Positions 17,318 to 26,411 of a stretch of 64,000 bases of DNA are shown one piece after another. Both the position numbers and the translations under genes were made by a program. The number at the start of each line of letters is the position of its first letter. Positions within the stretch are counted from its first letter, which is position 1. Location: contig CACNCF010000004.1 in the NCBI GenBank assembly GCA_902618795.1, positions 1 to 64,000 of the forward strand, in the 5' to 3' direction. Source of the stretch: an uncultured Prochlorococcus sp. GTDB taxonomy: Bacteria; Cyanobacteriota; Cyanobacteriia; PCC-6307; Cyanobiaceae. The notes under the pieces are model-generated. The model did no database searches, was not told the DNA's origin, and saw only the letters and a list, made by a program, of their open reading frames with translations.

Positions 17318-20221
17318 ATGGTTAATAAAGTTGATAGTAGTTTTGGAGAAGATAATTCAATTAATATTAGGGGAGCTCGTCAGCATAATTTAAAAAATAT
17401 TGATCTTTCTCTACCTAGGAATAAATTTATAGTTTTTACAGGTGTGAGTGGAAGTGGTAAAAGTTCTTTGGCCTTTGATACTATTTTTGCTGAAGGTCAA
17501 AGAAGATATGTTGAGAGTCTTTCTGCATACGCAAGGCAATTTTTGGGTCAAGTAGATAAACCAGATGTTGACAATATTGAAGGTTTATCACCTGCTATTT
17601 CAATTGATCAAAAATCTACAAGTCATAATCCTCGATCAACAGTTGGAACAGTAACGGAAATACAAGATTATTTAAGATTATTGTTTGGTCGTGCTGGTGA
17701 GCCTCATTGTCATCATTGTGGGATTCCAATTGCGCCTCAAACAATTGATGAAATGGTGGATCAAATTCTTCTTTTACCAGAGGGAACAAGGTACCAATTG
17801 TTGGCTCCTGTTGTAAGAGGTAAGAAAGGAACACATACAAAATTAATAAGCGGACTAGCTGCTGAAGGATTTGCTAGGGTAAGGATCAATGGAGAGGTAA
17901 GAGAACTTGCTGATAGTATTGAATTAGATAAAAATCAAATTCATAATATTGAGGTAGTAGTAGATAGATTAATTGCAAGAGAAGGCATACAAGAAAGATT
18001 AAATGATTCTCTACAAACCTGTCTCAAAAGAGGGGATGGCTTAGCAATAGTAGAAGTTGTTCCAAAAAAAGGAGAAAACTTACCTTCTAACTTAGAAAGA
18101 GAAAAACTTTACTCAGAAAATTATGCATGTCCTGTACATGGATCTATCGTTGAAGAACTTTCTCCTAGATTATTTTCTTTTAATAGCCCATATGGGGCCT
18201 GTCCAGATTGTCATGGGATAGGTTATTTAAAAAAATTTACTGCGGATAGAGTTATACCGGATAAAACATTACCTGTTTATGCTGCAATAGCTCCTTGGAG
18301 TGAAAAAGATAATACTTATTACTTCTCTTTACTTTATTCTGTAGGTCAAGCTTATGGTTTTGAATTAAAAACTCCTTGGAAAGATTTAAGTGATTTGCAA
18401 AAAAAAGTTCTACTTTTGGGATCAGATAAACCAATATTAATCCAAGCTGATAGTCGTTTTAAAACTTCTAGTGGTTTCGAAAGACCTTTTGAGGGGATTT
18501 TGCCAATATTAGAAAGACAATTGAATGAAGCCAATGGAGAATCAGTTAAACAAAAATTAGAAAAGTATCTAGAATTAGTTCCCTGTAAGACATGTTCTGG
18601 AAAAAGATTAAGACCTGAGGCTTTGGCAGTTAAAGTTGGTCCATACAACATTACTGATTTAACTTCTATAAGCGTTTCTGAAACCCTAAATCACGTAGAG
18701 CGCATCATGGGCTTAGGTAAGACAAAGAAAGAAAATATATCTTTATCAGAAAAACAAAGGCAGATAGGTGAATTGGTTTTAAAAGAGATTCGTTTACGTT
18801 TGAAGTTTTTAATTAATGTAGGTTTAGATTATTTGACTTTAGATAGACCAGCTATGACTTTGTCTGGTGGTGAGGCTCAGCGTATTAGATTGGCTACACA
18901 AATAGGTGCAGGTCTTACTGGCGTTTTATATGTATTAGATGAACCAAGTATTGGTTTGCATCAGAGAGACAATGACAGATTATTAGAAACATTAAAAAGC
19001 TTAAGAGACTTGGGAAATACTTTGGTTGTCGTTGAACATGATGAAGATACTATGAAATCCGCAGATTATTTAGTAGATATTGGTCCAGGGGCAGGTGTTT
19101 ATGGTGGGGAAATTATTGCTAAAGGATCTTATCAAGATGTCTTAAATTCAGAAAAGTCATTAACTGGAGCTTATCTTAGTGGTAGGAAATCGATTCCTAC
19201 TCCAAAAGAACGCAGATCATCTGTAAAAAAAAGTTTAATTTTAAATAATTGCTCTAAAAATAATTTAAAAAATATTTCTGTTGAATTTCCTTTAGGAAGA
19301 TTAGTTTCTGTAACTGGTGTGAGTGGAAGTGGAAAGAGCACTTTGATAAATGAATTACTTCATCCTGCATTATGTCATTCTCTTGGATTAAAAGTCCCTT
19401 TTCCTCAAGGTGTAAAAGAGCTAAAGGGGATAAAGGCAATTGATAAAGTTATCGTTATTGATCAATCTCCAATAGGAAGAACTCCAAGATCAAATCCTGC
19501 TACATATACTGGTGCTTTTGATCCTATAAGGCAGATATTTACTGCCACAGTAGAAGCAAAAGCAAGAGGTTATCAGGCTGGTCAATTTAGCTTTAATGTG
19601 AAAGGAGGAAGATGCGAAGCTTGTAAAGGTCAGGGAGTCAATGTAATTGAAATGAATTTTCTACCTGATGTGTATGTTCAATGTGAAGTATGTAAAGGAG
19701 CTCGTTTTAATAGGGAAACTCTTCAGGTGAAATATAAAGGTTTTAATATATCTGATGTTTTAGAGATGACTGTTGAACAAGCTGCAGAAACTTTTTCTGC
19801 TATACCTCAAGCTGCTGATAGATTATCTACATTGGTTGATGTTGGCTTAGGATATGTCAAATTAGGCCAGCCAGCTCCTACATTATCTGGTGGAGAGGCT
19901 CAAAGAGTTAAGTTAGCCACGGAATTGTCAAAAAGAGCTACTGGAAAAACTTTATATTTGATTGATGAACCAACTACTGGGTTAAGTTTTTATGATGTTC
20001 ATAAATTAATGGATGTAATACAACGTTTGGTAGATAAAGGTAATTCAGTAATTGTTATTGAACATAATTTAGATGTTATTAGATGTTCAGATTGGATTAT
20101 CGATTTAGGACCTGATGGAGGGGATAAAGGAGGAGAAATCATTGCAGAAGGTATTCCCGAGGATGTAGCTAAAAATCCAACAAGTCATACAGCAAAATAT
20201 CTTAACAAGGTTCTAAAATAA
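17318..20221 (+). CDS. uvrA: Excinuclease ABC subunit A
   Basis: UvrA recognises DNA damage in nucleotide excision repair and loads UvrB. The 967-residue protein has two ABC ATPase modules. The first has Walker A at residues 42-49 (GVSGSGKS) and the second near residue 670 (GVSGSGKST). Both are followed by LSGGEAQRI/VKLATE signatures. Zinc-finger cysteines are seen in CPVHG...CPDCHGIGY, CKTCSGKRLRPE and CEACKGQG...CEVCKGARF. LYVLDEPSIGLHQRD and LYLIDEPTTGLSFYD are the Walker B regions. The protein is complete. Confidence 0.98.
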   Translation: MVNKVDSSFGEDNSINIRGARQHNLKNIDLSLPRNKFIVFTGVSGSGKSSLAFDTIFAEGQRRYVESLSAYARQFLGQVDKPDVDNIEGLSPAISIDQKSTSHNPRSTVGTVTEIQDYLRLLFGRAGEPHCHHCGIPIAPQTIDEMVDQILLLPEGTRYQLLAPVVRGKKGTHTKLISGLAAEGFARVRINGEVRELADSIELDKNQIHNIEVVVDRLIAREGIQERLNDSLQTCLKRGDGLAIVEVVPKKGENLPSNLEREKLYSENYACPVHGSIVEELSPRLFSFNSPYGACPDCHGIGYLKKFTADRVIPDKTLPVYAAIAPWSEKDNTYYFSLLYSVGQAYGFELKTPWKDLSDLQKKVLLLGSDKPILIQADSRFKTSSGFERPFEGILPILERQLNEANGESVKQKLEKYLELVPCKTCSGKRLRPEALAVKVGPYNITDLTSISVSETLNHVERIMGLGKTKKENISLSEKQRQIGELVLKEIRLRLKFLINVGLDYLTLDRPAMTLSGGEAQRIRLATQIGAGLTGVLYVLDEPSIGLHQRDNDRLLETLKSLRDLGNTLVVVEHDEDTMKSADYLVDIGPGAGVYGGEIIAKGSYQDVLNSEKSLTGAYLSGRKSIPTPKERRSSVKKSLILNNCSKNNLKNISVEFPLGRLVSVTGVSGSGKSTLINELLHPALCHSLGLKVPFPQGVKELKGIKAIDKVIVIDQSPIGRTPRSNPATYTGAFDPIRQIFTATVEAKARGYQAGQFSFNVKGGRCEACKGQGVNVIEMNFLPDVYVQCEVCKGARFNRETLQVKYKGFNISDVLEMTVEQAAETFSAIPQAADRLSTLVDVGLGYVKLGQPAPTLSGGEAQRVKLATELSKRATGKTLYLIDEPTTGLSFYDVHKLMDVIQRLVDKGNSVIVIEHNLDVIRCSDWIIDLGPDGGDKGGEIIAEGIPEDVAKNPTSHTAKYLNKVLK

Positions 20222-20284
20222 GAAAAGCTTTGTTGTATTTCTTTTTATTTTAATTATTTCAGCAATACGAAATTTTTTTTAAAA

Positions 20285-20301
20285 GAGGCATAAAACGCCT
20301 C
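20285..20301 (+). terminator. Possible terminator hairpin after uvrA
   Basis: GAGGC (20285-20289) and GCCTC (20297-20301) can pair around a 7-base loop, 64 bases after the uvrA stop. A T-run (TTTTTT) begins about ten bases downstream rather than directly at the stem, so its strength is doubtful. Confidence 0.4.
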
Positions 20302-20408
20302 CATAACTGCTTTTTTGAAAACTTTCATATAAAAAAAATTTCAAATCATAATGCTTTCTTAATATTTCCTTAGAAAATTCAGCTTATTTGTATTAAAGGC
20401 CGTTGATC

Positions 20409-20413
20409 GGAGG
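20409..20413 (+). promoter_or_regulatory. Strong ribosome-binding site of the sucrose-phosphate synthase gene
   Basis: GGAGG lies nine bases before the ATG at 20423. Such a full Shine-Dalgarno is uncommon in this window, and it fixes the start of the gene. Confidence 0.7.
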
Positions 20414-20422
20414 TTTTACTGA

Positions 20423-21832
20423 ATGAGGTTGAAATTTTTACATTTACATTTACATGGTCTTATACGTTCTAAAAATCTTGAGTTAGGCAGGGATGCAGAT
20501 ACAGGAGGGCAAACACAATACGTTTTAGAGTTAATTAAAAGCTTGGCTAATATTTCAGAAGTTGATCAAGTAGATTTAGTTACTCGTTTAATAAACGATC
20601 CTAAAGTAGACGATGAATATTCTCAAGAAGAAGAATTTGTAGAACCTGGAGTGAGAATTTTAAGATTCAAATTTGGACCTAATAAATATTTAAGAAAGGA
20701 ATTGCTTTGGCCTTATTTAGATCATTTAACTGAAAGACTAATTTCTTACTATAAAAAAAACAAAAAGCCTAATTTCATTCATGCACATTATGCAGATGCT
20801 GGATATGTAGGAGTTAAACTAAGTAAATCCCTAAACGTTCCTCTTATTTTTACTGGTCATTCTTTAGGAAGAGAGAAAAAAAGGAAATTGCTTGATACTG
20901 GTTTAAAAAATAATCAAATAGAAAAACTTTATTCTATAAGTAAAAGAATTGAAGCAGAAGAAAAAGCATTGAAGTCTGCAGATATTGTCGTTACAAGCAC
21001 TAAACAAGAATCAGTGTATCAATATTCCCAATATTCTTCTTTTTCACCTCACAAAGCTAAAGTTATTCCTCCTGGTGTTGATCATAATAAATTTCACCAT
21101 ATTCACTCCACAAGCGAGACAGCCGAAATTGATAACATGATGAAACCTTTTCTAAAGGATTCTACTAAACCTCCATTTTTAACTATTTCTAGAGCTGTAC
21201 GAAGAAAAAATATTCCATCTTTGATTGAAGCATATGGAAGATCTGAAAAATTAAAAAGAAAAACTAATTTAATTCTGATATTAGGTTGTAGAGAGAATAC
21301 TTCAAAACTTGACCCTCAACAAAAAGATGTTTTCAATAATATTTTTGAAACAATTGATAAATATAATTTGTATGGAAAGGTAGCTTATCCAAAAAAACAT
21401 CTTCCAAGTCAGATTCCTGCTTTATATAGGTGGGCTGCTAGCAGAGGTGGTGTATTTGTAAATCCAGCTTTAACAGAGCCTTTTGGTTTAACTCTTCTTG
21501 AAGCTTCTTCATGTGGATTGCCAATAATATCAACAAATGATGGGGGGCCAAAAGAAATTCGTTCAAAATGTGAAAATGGACTTCTAGTAGATGTTACTGA
21601 TATTAATGAGTTGAAAGTTATCCTTGAAAAAGGAATATCAAATAATAATCAGTGGAAAATATGGAGCAGAAATGGAATTGAGGGTGTTAACAGGCACTTT
21701 AGTTGGAACACTCATGTACGCAATTATTTGTCAGTACTTAATGAAGAATTTTCAAATTCAAATAGTTATTCTTCATCTGACATTAAACAAAGTTGTTTAA
21801 AAGGGACTTCTTCACTTATAAAACCCCATTGA
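20423..21832 (+). CDS. spsA: Sucrose-phosphate synthase, glucosyltransferase-only form
   Basis: This GT4-family enzyme makes sucrose-6-phosphate from a nucleotide-glucose and fructose-6-phosphate, the first step of sucrose synthesis as compatible solute and carbon sink. The 469-residue protein shows GRDADTGGQTQYVLEL at residues 23-38, IHAHYADAGYVG, VTSTKQES, VIPPGVDHNKFH and the C-terminal GT4 donor-site motif NPALTEPFGLTLLEASSCGLP. Plant and many cyanobacterial enzymes carry an extra HAD phosphatase-like domain. Here the protein stops after the transferase, so a separate sucrose phosphatase is needed. The last 67 bases overlap a gene on the other strand. Confidence 0.9.
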   Translation: MRLKFLHLHLHGLIRSKNLELGRDADTGGQTQYVLELIKSLANISEVDQVDLVTRLINDPKVDDEYSQEEEFVEPGVRILRFKFGPNKYLRKELLWPYLDHLTERLISYYKKNKKPNFIHAHYADAGYVGVKLSKSLNVPLIFTGHSLGREKKRKLLDTGLKNNQIEKLYSISKRIEAEEKALKSADIVVTSTKQESVYQYSQYSSFSPHKAKVIPPGVDHNKFHHIHSTSETAEIDNMMKPFLKDSTKPPFLTISRAVRRKNIPSLIEAYGRSEKLKRKTNLILILGCRENTSKLDPQQKDVFNNIFETIDKYNLYGKVAYPKKHLPSQIPALYRWAASRGGVFVNPALTEPFGLTLLEASSCGLPIISTNDGGPKEIRSKCENGLLVDVTDINELKVILEKGISNNNQWKIWSRNGIEGVNRHFSWNTHVRNYLSVLNEEFSNSNSYSSSDIKQSCLKGTSSLIKPH

Positions 21833-22011
21833 TCAAAAACCTCAGGATCAGGGTGAAGAATTAGTTGATTATTTTGAGTTTTCTTTAGTTTAAAGCCCTT
21901 TTTAGAAAGTTTTTTCATTAAGTTAGCAGTTTCTTCAAATCTTGATGCCATTGCATCAAGACTTGAGCAGTCACTTGTTAATCCATTATCTTTCCATGTA
22001 AAAAAATTCAT
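21766..22011 (-). CDS. Small conserved marine-cyanobacterial protein of unknown function
   Basis: The 81-residue product has an internally consistent, coding-like composition: FFTWKDNGLTSDCSSLDAMA, a helix with RFEETANLMKKLSKKGFKL, then LILHPDPEVFDQWGFISEE. I recall similar small proteins in Prochlorococcus and marine Synechococcus but know no function. No signal peptide or membrane segment is present. It overlaps the 3' end of spsA tail to tail by 67 bases and lies ten bases downstream of mraY on the same strand, so it may be the last gene of the DUF3134 - mraY unit. Confidence 0.75.
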   Translation of the reverse strand: MNFFTWKDNGLTSDCSSLDAMASRFEETANLMKKLSKKGFKLKKTQNNQLILHPDPEVFDQWGFISEEVPFKQLCLMSDEE

Positions 22012-22021
22012 AACAAATTCT

Positions 22022-23098
22022 TCAAAGGTTGATTTTTAAAACTATACCTAAAATTACAAGTAAAATGTTGATTTTCCAAAAATTTTCAACTATTTTTTGT
22101 TCCTTCACTCCTTTAAGTTCAAAGTGGTGGTGTAGTGGAGCCATTAAGAATATGCGTTTACCTCTATGCAATAATTTTTTTGTAATTTTAAAAAATCCTA
22201 CTTGAAAAATTACTGATAAAGATTCAATAATAAATATTCCTGAGAAAATAGATAAGGTAAAAACGCTATTGGTTAATAACGCTATAGAACCTAAAATTGC
22301 TCCAATACTTAGAGATCCTGTGTCACCCATAAATATTTTTGCAGGATAACTATTATATTTGAGAAATCCCAAGCATATGCCGGACATCGAAAAACATAAG
22401 ATGCTAAATACAAAAAGTTCTTGCTGTTCTTTCAGTAATATTTCTGTTCCTAATCCATAAAAGACAATCCCACTGCATCCAGCTGCTAATCCATCTAGTC
22501 CATCAGTCAAATTTACTGAATTACTTATGCCCACTAGTACTAAAAAAGAAACTGGCAATATGAAAATATTCATATTTATTCCCCAGGAGTCAGAAACTAT
22601 TATTACTGGACTGATTAAATTTTTTTCATAGGCTAACAATATAAAAATTATTGAGATGACACTTTGTAAGATAAATTTCTCTTTTGTGTTTAAACCTGCG
22701 TTCTCTTTTTTTTTAATGCTTAAAAAATCATCTAAAAATCCAATAATAAAGAAACCAAAAATAGTAAGTAATAAAAGCAATAATTTTAGAGAACCTAAAT
22801 TGATAGTTATTATCAAAAGCAAAATTAAAAAAGGGATTATCATAAAAATCCCACCCATTGTTGGAGTATCACTTTTTTTAAAGTGATTAGCTGGGCCTTC
22901 ATTCCTAATATTTTGGAGTAAATTAAATTTTTTGATAATCTCTAGACCATTTTTCGTTGTAAAAATAGAAACAAAGAAAAATAATATGTAAACTCCTGTA
23001 AAAATAAAATTTTTAAAAAAACAGGAGGTAACTATTAAAGCAAAAGTATTTAATATAAATAAAGATTCAAAGTTAAACTTTTTAATCTTCCCAATCAT
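22022..23098 (-). CDS. mraY: Phospho-N-acetylmuramoyl-pentapeptide transferase
   Basis: MraY transfers phospho-MurNAc-pentapeptide to undecaprenyl phosphate, giving lipid I for peptidoglycan. The 358-residue integral membrane protein has about ten hydrophobic segments. Catalytic and binding motifs are visible: PTMGGIF, GFLDDFLSIKKK (Asp pair), NLTDGLDGLAAG, KIFMGDTGSLSIGA and the C-terminal APLHHHFELKG. Its start overlaps the DUF3134 gene by 17 bases, suggesting translational coupling. No other mur or fts genes adjoin it, as is usual in cyanobacteria where the dcw cluster is scattered. Confidence 0.97.
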   Translation of the reverse strand: MIGKIKKFNFESLFILNTFALIVTSCFFKNFIFTGVYILFFFVSIFTTKNGLEIIKKFNLLQNIRNEGPANHFKKSDTPTMGGIFMIIPFLILLLIITINLGSLKLLLLLLTIFGFFIIGFLDDFLSIKKKENAGLNTKEKFILQSVISIIFILLAYEKNLISPVIIVSDSWGINMNIFILPVSFLVLVGISNSVNLTDGLDGLAAGCSGIVFYGLGTEILLKEQQELFVFSILCFSMSGICLGFLKYNSYPAKIFMGDTGSLSIGAILGSIALLTNSVFTLSIFSGIFIIESLSVIFQVGFFKITKKLLHRGKRIFLMAPLHHHFELKGVKEQKIVENFWKINILLVILGIVLKINL

Positions 23099-23363
23099 CT
23101 TCTAATGAAGGATCTTCTTCAGTTTTATAATCTTCCTTTTCTCCCATAAGTGCTGAAAGTTCTTCTTCTTCTATTGTACTAATCTCTTGTGAGTCTCCAT
23201 CTTTTTCTGCAACAAGTCTACCTGTATGTTCGAGCCAAGATAGTAGATCAGGTTCCTCTCTTAGTGGCAATACAGGAGCTGGATCATCTCTGTGGTAGCA
23301 ACTTAAAGCAGGATTGACTTCAGAAATGTCGTCCAATCTAAGTTTTAATTTATTTGAATCCAT
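23082..23363 (-). CDS. DUF3134 family acidic protein
   Basis: The product of about 93 residues matches the cyanobacterial family DUF3134, with the core segment NPALSCYHRDDPAPVLPLREEPDLLSWLEHTGRLV at residues about 16-51. An acidic tail follows (SLEDDWED). The frame is open further upstream to 23408, but MDSNKLKLRLDD at 23363 begins the conserved part and I choose it. The gene overlaps the start of mraY by 17 bases. No function is known. Confidence 0.8.
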   Translation of the reverse strand: MDSNKLKLRLDDISEVNPALSCYHRDDPAPVLPLREEPDLLSWLEHTGRLVAEKDGDSQEISTIEEEELSALMGEKEDYKTEEDPSLEDDWED

Positions 23364-23417
23364 TAAAGATTTTGTTCTATATATAAGATAATACATAATG
23401 ATGCACACTTAAAAACT

Positions 23418-23612
23418 TTGTTTGATAAAGGAAATTTAAAATACTTTTTTATCTGGCTAATTTCATTGTTGCTGTCTGGATTATTAAAACTTATTGGATA
23501 TTTGAATACCAATCTTTTAATAATTAATAATTTTCTTCTCTTATTACTAGTTTTTGGTCCAGCTCTTTTAGTTACAATAGTATTAGTCTTTAATAAGTAT
23601 TCAAATTCTTAA
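23418..23612 (+). CDS. Small hydrophobic protein, two membrane segments
   Basis: The 64-residue frame starts at a TTG and encodes two hydrophobic stretches (residues about 9-27, YFFIWLISLLLSGLLKLIG, and about 35-57, ending in VLVFNKYSNS). It lies 37 bases before argG on the same strand and is divergent from DUF3134. The amphiphilic loop GYLNTNLL and positive-outside ends are plausible for a small membrane protein. The TTG start and lack of recognisable family make it uncertain. The alternative is a non-coding leader of argG. Confidence 0.5.
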   Translation: MFDKGNLKYFFIWLISLLLSGLLKLIGYLNTNLLIINNFLLLLLVFGPALLVTIVLVFNKYSNS

Positions 23613-23649
23613 TTACGTCAAAAAAGTTAAATTTATGGAGCAAATTTAG

Positions 23650-24864
23650 ATGCAGCAGGTTAAAAAAGTTGTACTAGCTTATTCTGGTGGCGTAGATACG
23701 AGCGTTTGTATTCCATATTTAAAGAATGAATATGGAATTTCAGAAGTAGTTACTTTTGTAGCAGATCTTGGTCAAGGCGAGGATTTAGAACTTATCAGGC
23801 AAAAAGCTTTAAACTCTGGTGCTTCTAAATCAATCGTTGGCAATTTAGTTAATAGTTTTGTTGAGAGATACGCTTTTCCAGCCATTAGAGCAAACGCATT
23901 ATATCTAGATAAATATCCCTTATCTACTGCTCTTGCTAGACCTTTAATTGCTGAAAATCTCGTGAATATTGCTAGAGAGATTAATGCCGATGCAGTAGCT
24001 CATGGATGCACTGGTAAAGGGAATGATCAAGTTCGTTTTGATTTGGCAATTAACGCTTTAGGTCCTGATTTAAAAATAATTACTCCTGCGAGGGAGTGGA
24101 AGATGAGTAGAGAAGAGGCAATAGTGTATGGAGAAAAATTTGGTATACCTGCGCCAGTATCAAAAAAATCACCATATTCAATAGACGTTAACTTACTTGG
24201 TAGGAGTATTGAAGCAGGTATATTAGAAGACCCAATGCAAGAAGCACCTGAGGATATATTTTCGATGACAGCATCAGTTGATAATTCACCTGATTCTCAT
24301 CAAGATATAGAAATTGTTTTCAAAAATGGGTTTCCAGTTGGAATTAATGATGAATTTTTAACTCCTGTAGAGATCATTCAAAAAGCAAATGATCTTGCAG
24401 GAAACCACGGTTTTGGAAGAATAGATATGATTGAGGATCGAGTAGTAGGAATTAAAAGTAGAGAGATTTACGAAACACCTGGCCTCTTACTTTTAATCAA
24501 AGCTCACAAAGAATTAGAGAGCATAACATTAAACCCCGATGTTATCGATTTTAAAGGAATAGTGGAAAAAAAATGGGGTCAATTAGTTTATCAAGGTTTT
24601 TGGTTTGGACCTCTTAAAGAAAGTTTAGATGCATTTATATCATCTACTCAAACTTCAGTTAATGGAAGAGTAAAGATTAGGCTTTATAAGGGGAACGCAA
24701 TAGTCATTGGGAGAATGTCGGAAAATAATTCACTTTACAGGGAAGATTTGGTAACTTACGGCAAAGATGATGTCTTTAATCATTCTTTAGCAGAGGGTTT
24801 TATTTATATGTGGGGTATGTCTAATAAAATATGGGCTGAGTTAAATTCAAAAACAAAAGATTAA
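23650..24864 (+). CDS. argG: Argininosuccinate synthase
   Basis: ArgG joins citrulline and aspartate with ATP, the penultimate step of arginine synthesis. The 404-residue protein has the PP-loop AYSGGVDTS at residues 9-17, [14 protein letters not shown] near residue 118, and [17 protein letters not shown]. The typical sequence [14 protein letters not shown] follows near residue 180. The length is normal. The 3' end lies three bases from the convergent rpsF stop. Confidence 0.97.
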   Translation: MQQVKKVVLAYSGGVDTSVCIPYLKNEYGISEVVTFVADLGQGEDLELIRQKALNSGASKSIVGNLVNSFVERYAFPAIRANALYLDKYPLSTALARPLIAENLVNIAREINADAVAHGCTGKGNDQVRFDLAINALGPDLKIITPAREWKMSREEAIVYGEKFGIPAPVSKKSPYSIDVNLLGRSIEAGILEDPMQEAPEDIFSMTASVDNSPDSHQDIEIVFKNGFPVGINDEFLTPVEIIQKANDLAGNHGFGRIDMIEDRVVGIKSREIYETPGLLLLIKAHKELESITLNPDVIDFKGIVEKKWGQLVYQGFWFGPLKESLDAFISSTQTSVNGRVKIRLYKGNAIVIGRMSENNSLYREDLVTYGKDDVFNHSLAEGFIYMWGMSNKIWAELNSKTKD

Positions 24865-24867
24865 CAT

Positions 24868-25329
24868 TTAAGATTCTGCATTTTCTTTAGTTTCAGCATC
24901 ATCTTTGCTTGAAGTTGAAGAATTTGCACTTGCCACTGGTTCTTTTTCTTTAGAATCAACTTTCGCATCTGGATTCTCTTTATTCTCTGATTCAGATGTA
25001 TTTTTGTTCGAAGGTCGTGGGGTTGGTAAAGGGCCCTCTTGTTTAACAGTCATATATCTAATAACATCCTCACTTAGTCTCATTGCTTTTTCAATTTTGA
25101 AAATATGTTGTCCATTGCCTTGATGACTTAATTGGACGTAAATACCTTCTCTATGTTTTGCTATTTGATAGGCTAATCTTCTTTTGCCTCTCATTTGACT
25201 ATCAAGAATCGTACCTCCAAATTCTTCTAAAAGCTTATTATATTTATCGATGTGATTAGTTACTTCATTTTCCGCAATGTCTGGGCGGAGAATATACATG
25301 GTTTCGTAATAAGATTGTTGATTGTTCAT
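24868..25329 (-). CDS. rpsF: 30S ribosomal protein S6 with C-terminal extension
   Basis: S6 binds the platform of the small ribosomal subunit beside S18. The conserved domain covers about residues 5-100 ([46 protein letters not shown] and [14 protein letters not shown]-type text). A 50-residue tail rich in Ser, Glu, Lys and Asn follows, common in cyanobacterial S6. I place the start at [11 protein letters not shown] (25329) rather than four codons upstream, because this matches the family. It is divergent to no neighbour and convergent with argG. Confidence 0.95.
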   Translation of the reverse strand: MNNQQSYYETMYILRPDIAENEVTNHIDKYNKLLEEFGGTILDSQMRGKRRLAYQIAKHREGIYVQLSHQGNGQHIFKIEKAMRLSEDVIRYMTVKQEGPLPTPRPSNKNTSESENKENPDAKVDSKEKEPVASANSSTSSKDDAETKENAES

Positions 25330-25433
25330 AGTTTCAGACAAGGTCTTTGGCTCATAAATTGAAATGATGAGCGTCTGTTCATTATTTACGATACATTACG
25401 ATAGGCAATTTCTTCATAAATAAGATCATTTTT

Positions 25434-26294
25434 TTAAAGATATTTTTTTAATGCGTCATTCATTACATGAAAAGGCACTTCTAAACCATCTGTCCAAAAT
25501 GATAATGATTTTATTCCTTGAGCAACAAGCATGTCCAAACCGTCTATAGTCCTGCATCCTTTTTTGGCGCTAAATTTTAATAAAGTAGTTGGGGCTGGGT
25601 TATAGATTAAATCATAAACAATTGTTTGCGATTTAAGAGATCTCCAAAAAACTTCGCCATATGGCATTACATTATTTTCATATTTTGCTGTTTTCATCCC
25701 TGCTGGTGTTGTATTTACGATCAAATCTGCATCCCTAATTAAAATTTGGGCTTGATCATCACTATTTAAAAAACCTTGCAGTTGAATTTGATTATCAAAG
25801 TTTTTTATTAATTCATCTAGTGATGATTTGTTTCGTGATATTACTGAAATTGTTGAAAGATTCAAATTTATTAAACCTTGAATAACAGATCTTGCTGCAC
25901 CACCGGAGCCAAGAACTATTGATTTTTTCTTTGCTAAGTTTAAATTTTTTAATGGATAAATAAATCCCTCTACATCGGTGTTAGTTGCGCTCCATTCTTT
26001 TTTAGAATTTAATTTCAGGGTATTAATTGCTTTAAGTTTGCTAGCAATAGGGGAGATTTCACTACAAAGGCTAAATACTTTTTCTTTGTGTGGAATTGTA
26101 ATGTTTAAACCTTTGCAATTAATCTTTTTTAAAGAATTAAGAACTAACTCCAGATCTTCATCTTTACAAGGTAAAGCAATATAAATTAAATCTAAGCCTA
26201 AATATTGAAGGGCAGCATTTTGCATAATTGGGGACAACGAATGGCTTACTGGATTGCCAATTAATGCTATAAAAGATGTCTTACTTGAAATCAT
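25434..26294 (-). CDS. aroE: Shikimate dehydrogenase
   Basis: AroE reduces 3-dehydroshikimate to shikimate with NADPH in aromatic amino-acid synthesis. Starting at MISSKTSFIALIGNPVSHSLSP (26294) gives 286 residues. An upstream in-frame GTG adds 15 unlikely residues. The substrate-binding segment GNPVSHSLSPIMQNAAL is at the N-terminus, the catalytic lysine is in NITIPHKE, NTDVEGF lies near residue 100, and the Rossmann GSGGAARSV near 130. GLDMLVAQGIKSLSFWTG-like text ends the domain. It is divergent from dnaK over 117 bases. Confidence 0.95.
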   Translation of the reverse strand: MISSKTSFIALIGNPVSHSLSPIMQNAALQYLGLDLIYIALPCKDEDLELVLNSLKKINCKGLNITIPHKEKVFSLCSEISPIASKLKAINTLKLNSKKEWSATNTDVEGFIYPLKNLNLAKKKSIVLGSGGAARSVIQGLINLNLSTISVISRNKSSLDELIKNFDNQIQLQGFLNSDDQAQILIRDADLIVNTTPAGMKTAKYENNVMPYGEVFWRSLKSQTIVYDLIYNPAPTTLLKFSAKKGCRTIDGLDMLVAQGIKSLSFWTDGLEVPFHVMNDALKKYL

Positions 26295-26411
26295 GTTTAG
26301 AATTTTAACCTTAAAAGTAATGATCTGTTCGGGAACCACACCCCGTCTTTGAGTAACAATAATGACGTCAATGACCGATTATGGAGAATAACAAATATCG
26401 AGAATTTACCC

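Larger units (their letters stand above)
20222..20422. other. Intergenic region between uvrA and spsA
   Basis: This 201-base gap holds a GAGGC/GCCTC hairpin (listed separately) and, near its end, a strong Shine-Dalgarno for the next gene. A loose -10-like TATTAA lies near 20391. I see no ORF and no known RNA family in the rest, which is AT-rich. Confidence 0.5.

Noticed and set aside
26295-26411. CIRCE heat-shock operator upstream of dnaK
   Set aside because: No TTAGCACTC-N9-GAGTGCTAA-like inverted repeat is present between aroE and dnaK.
26349-26411. Upstream in-frame extension of dnaK
   Set aside because: The 21 added residues are not Hsp70-like and the family begins at [10 protein letters not shown], so the upstream start was not used.
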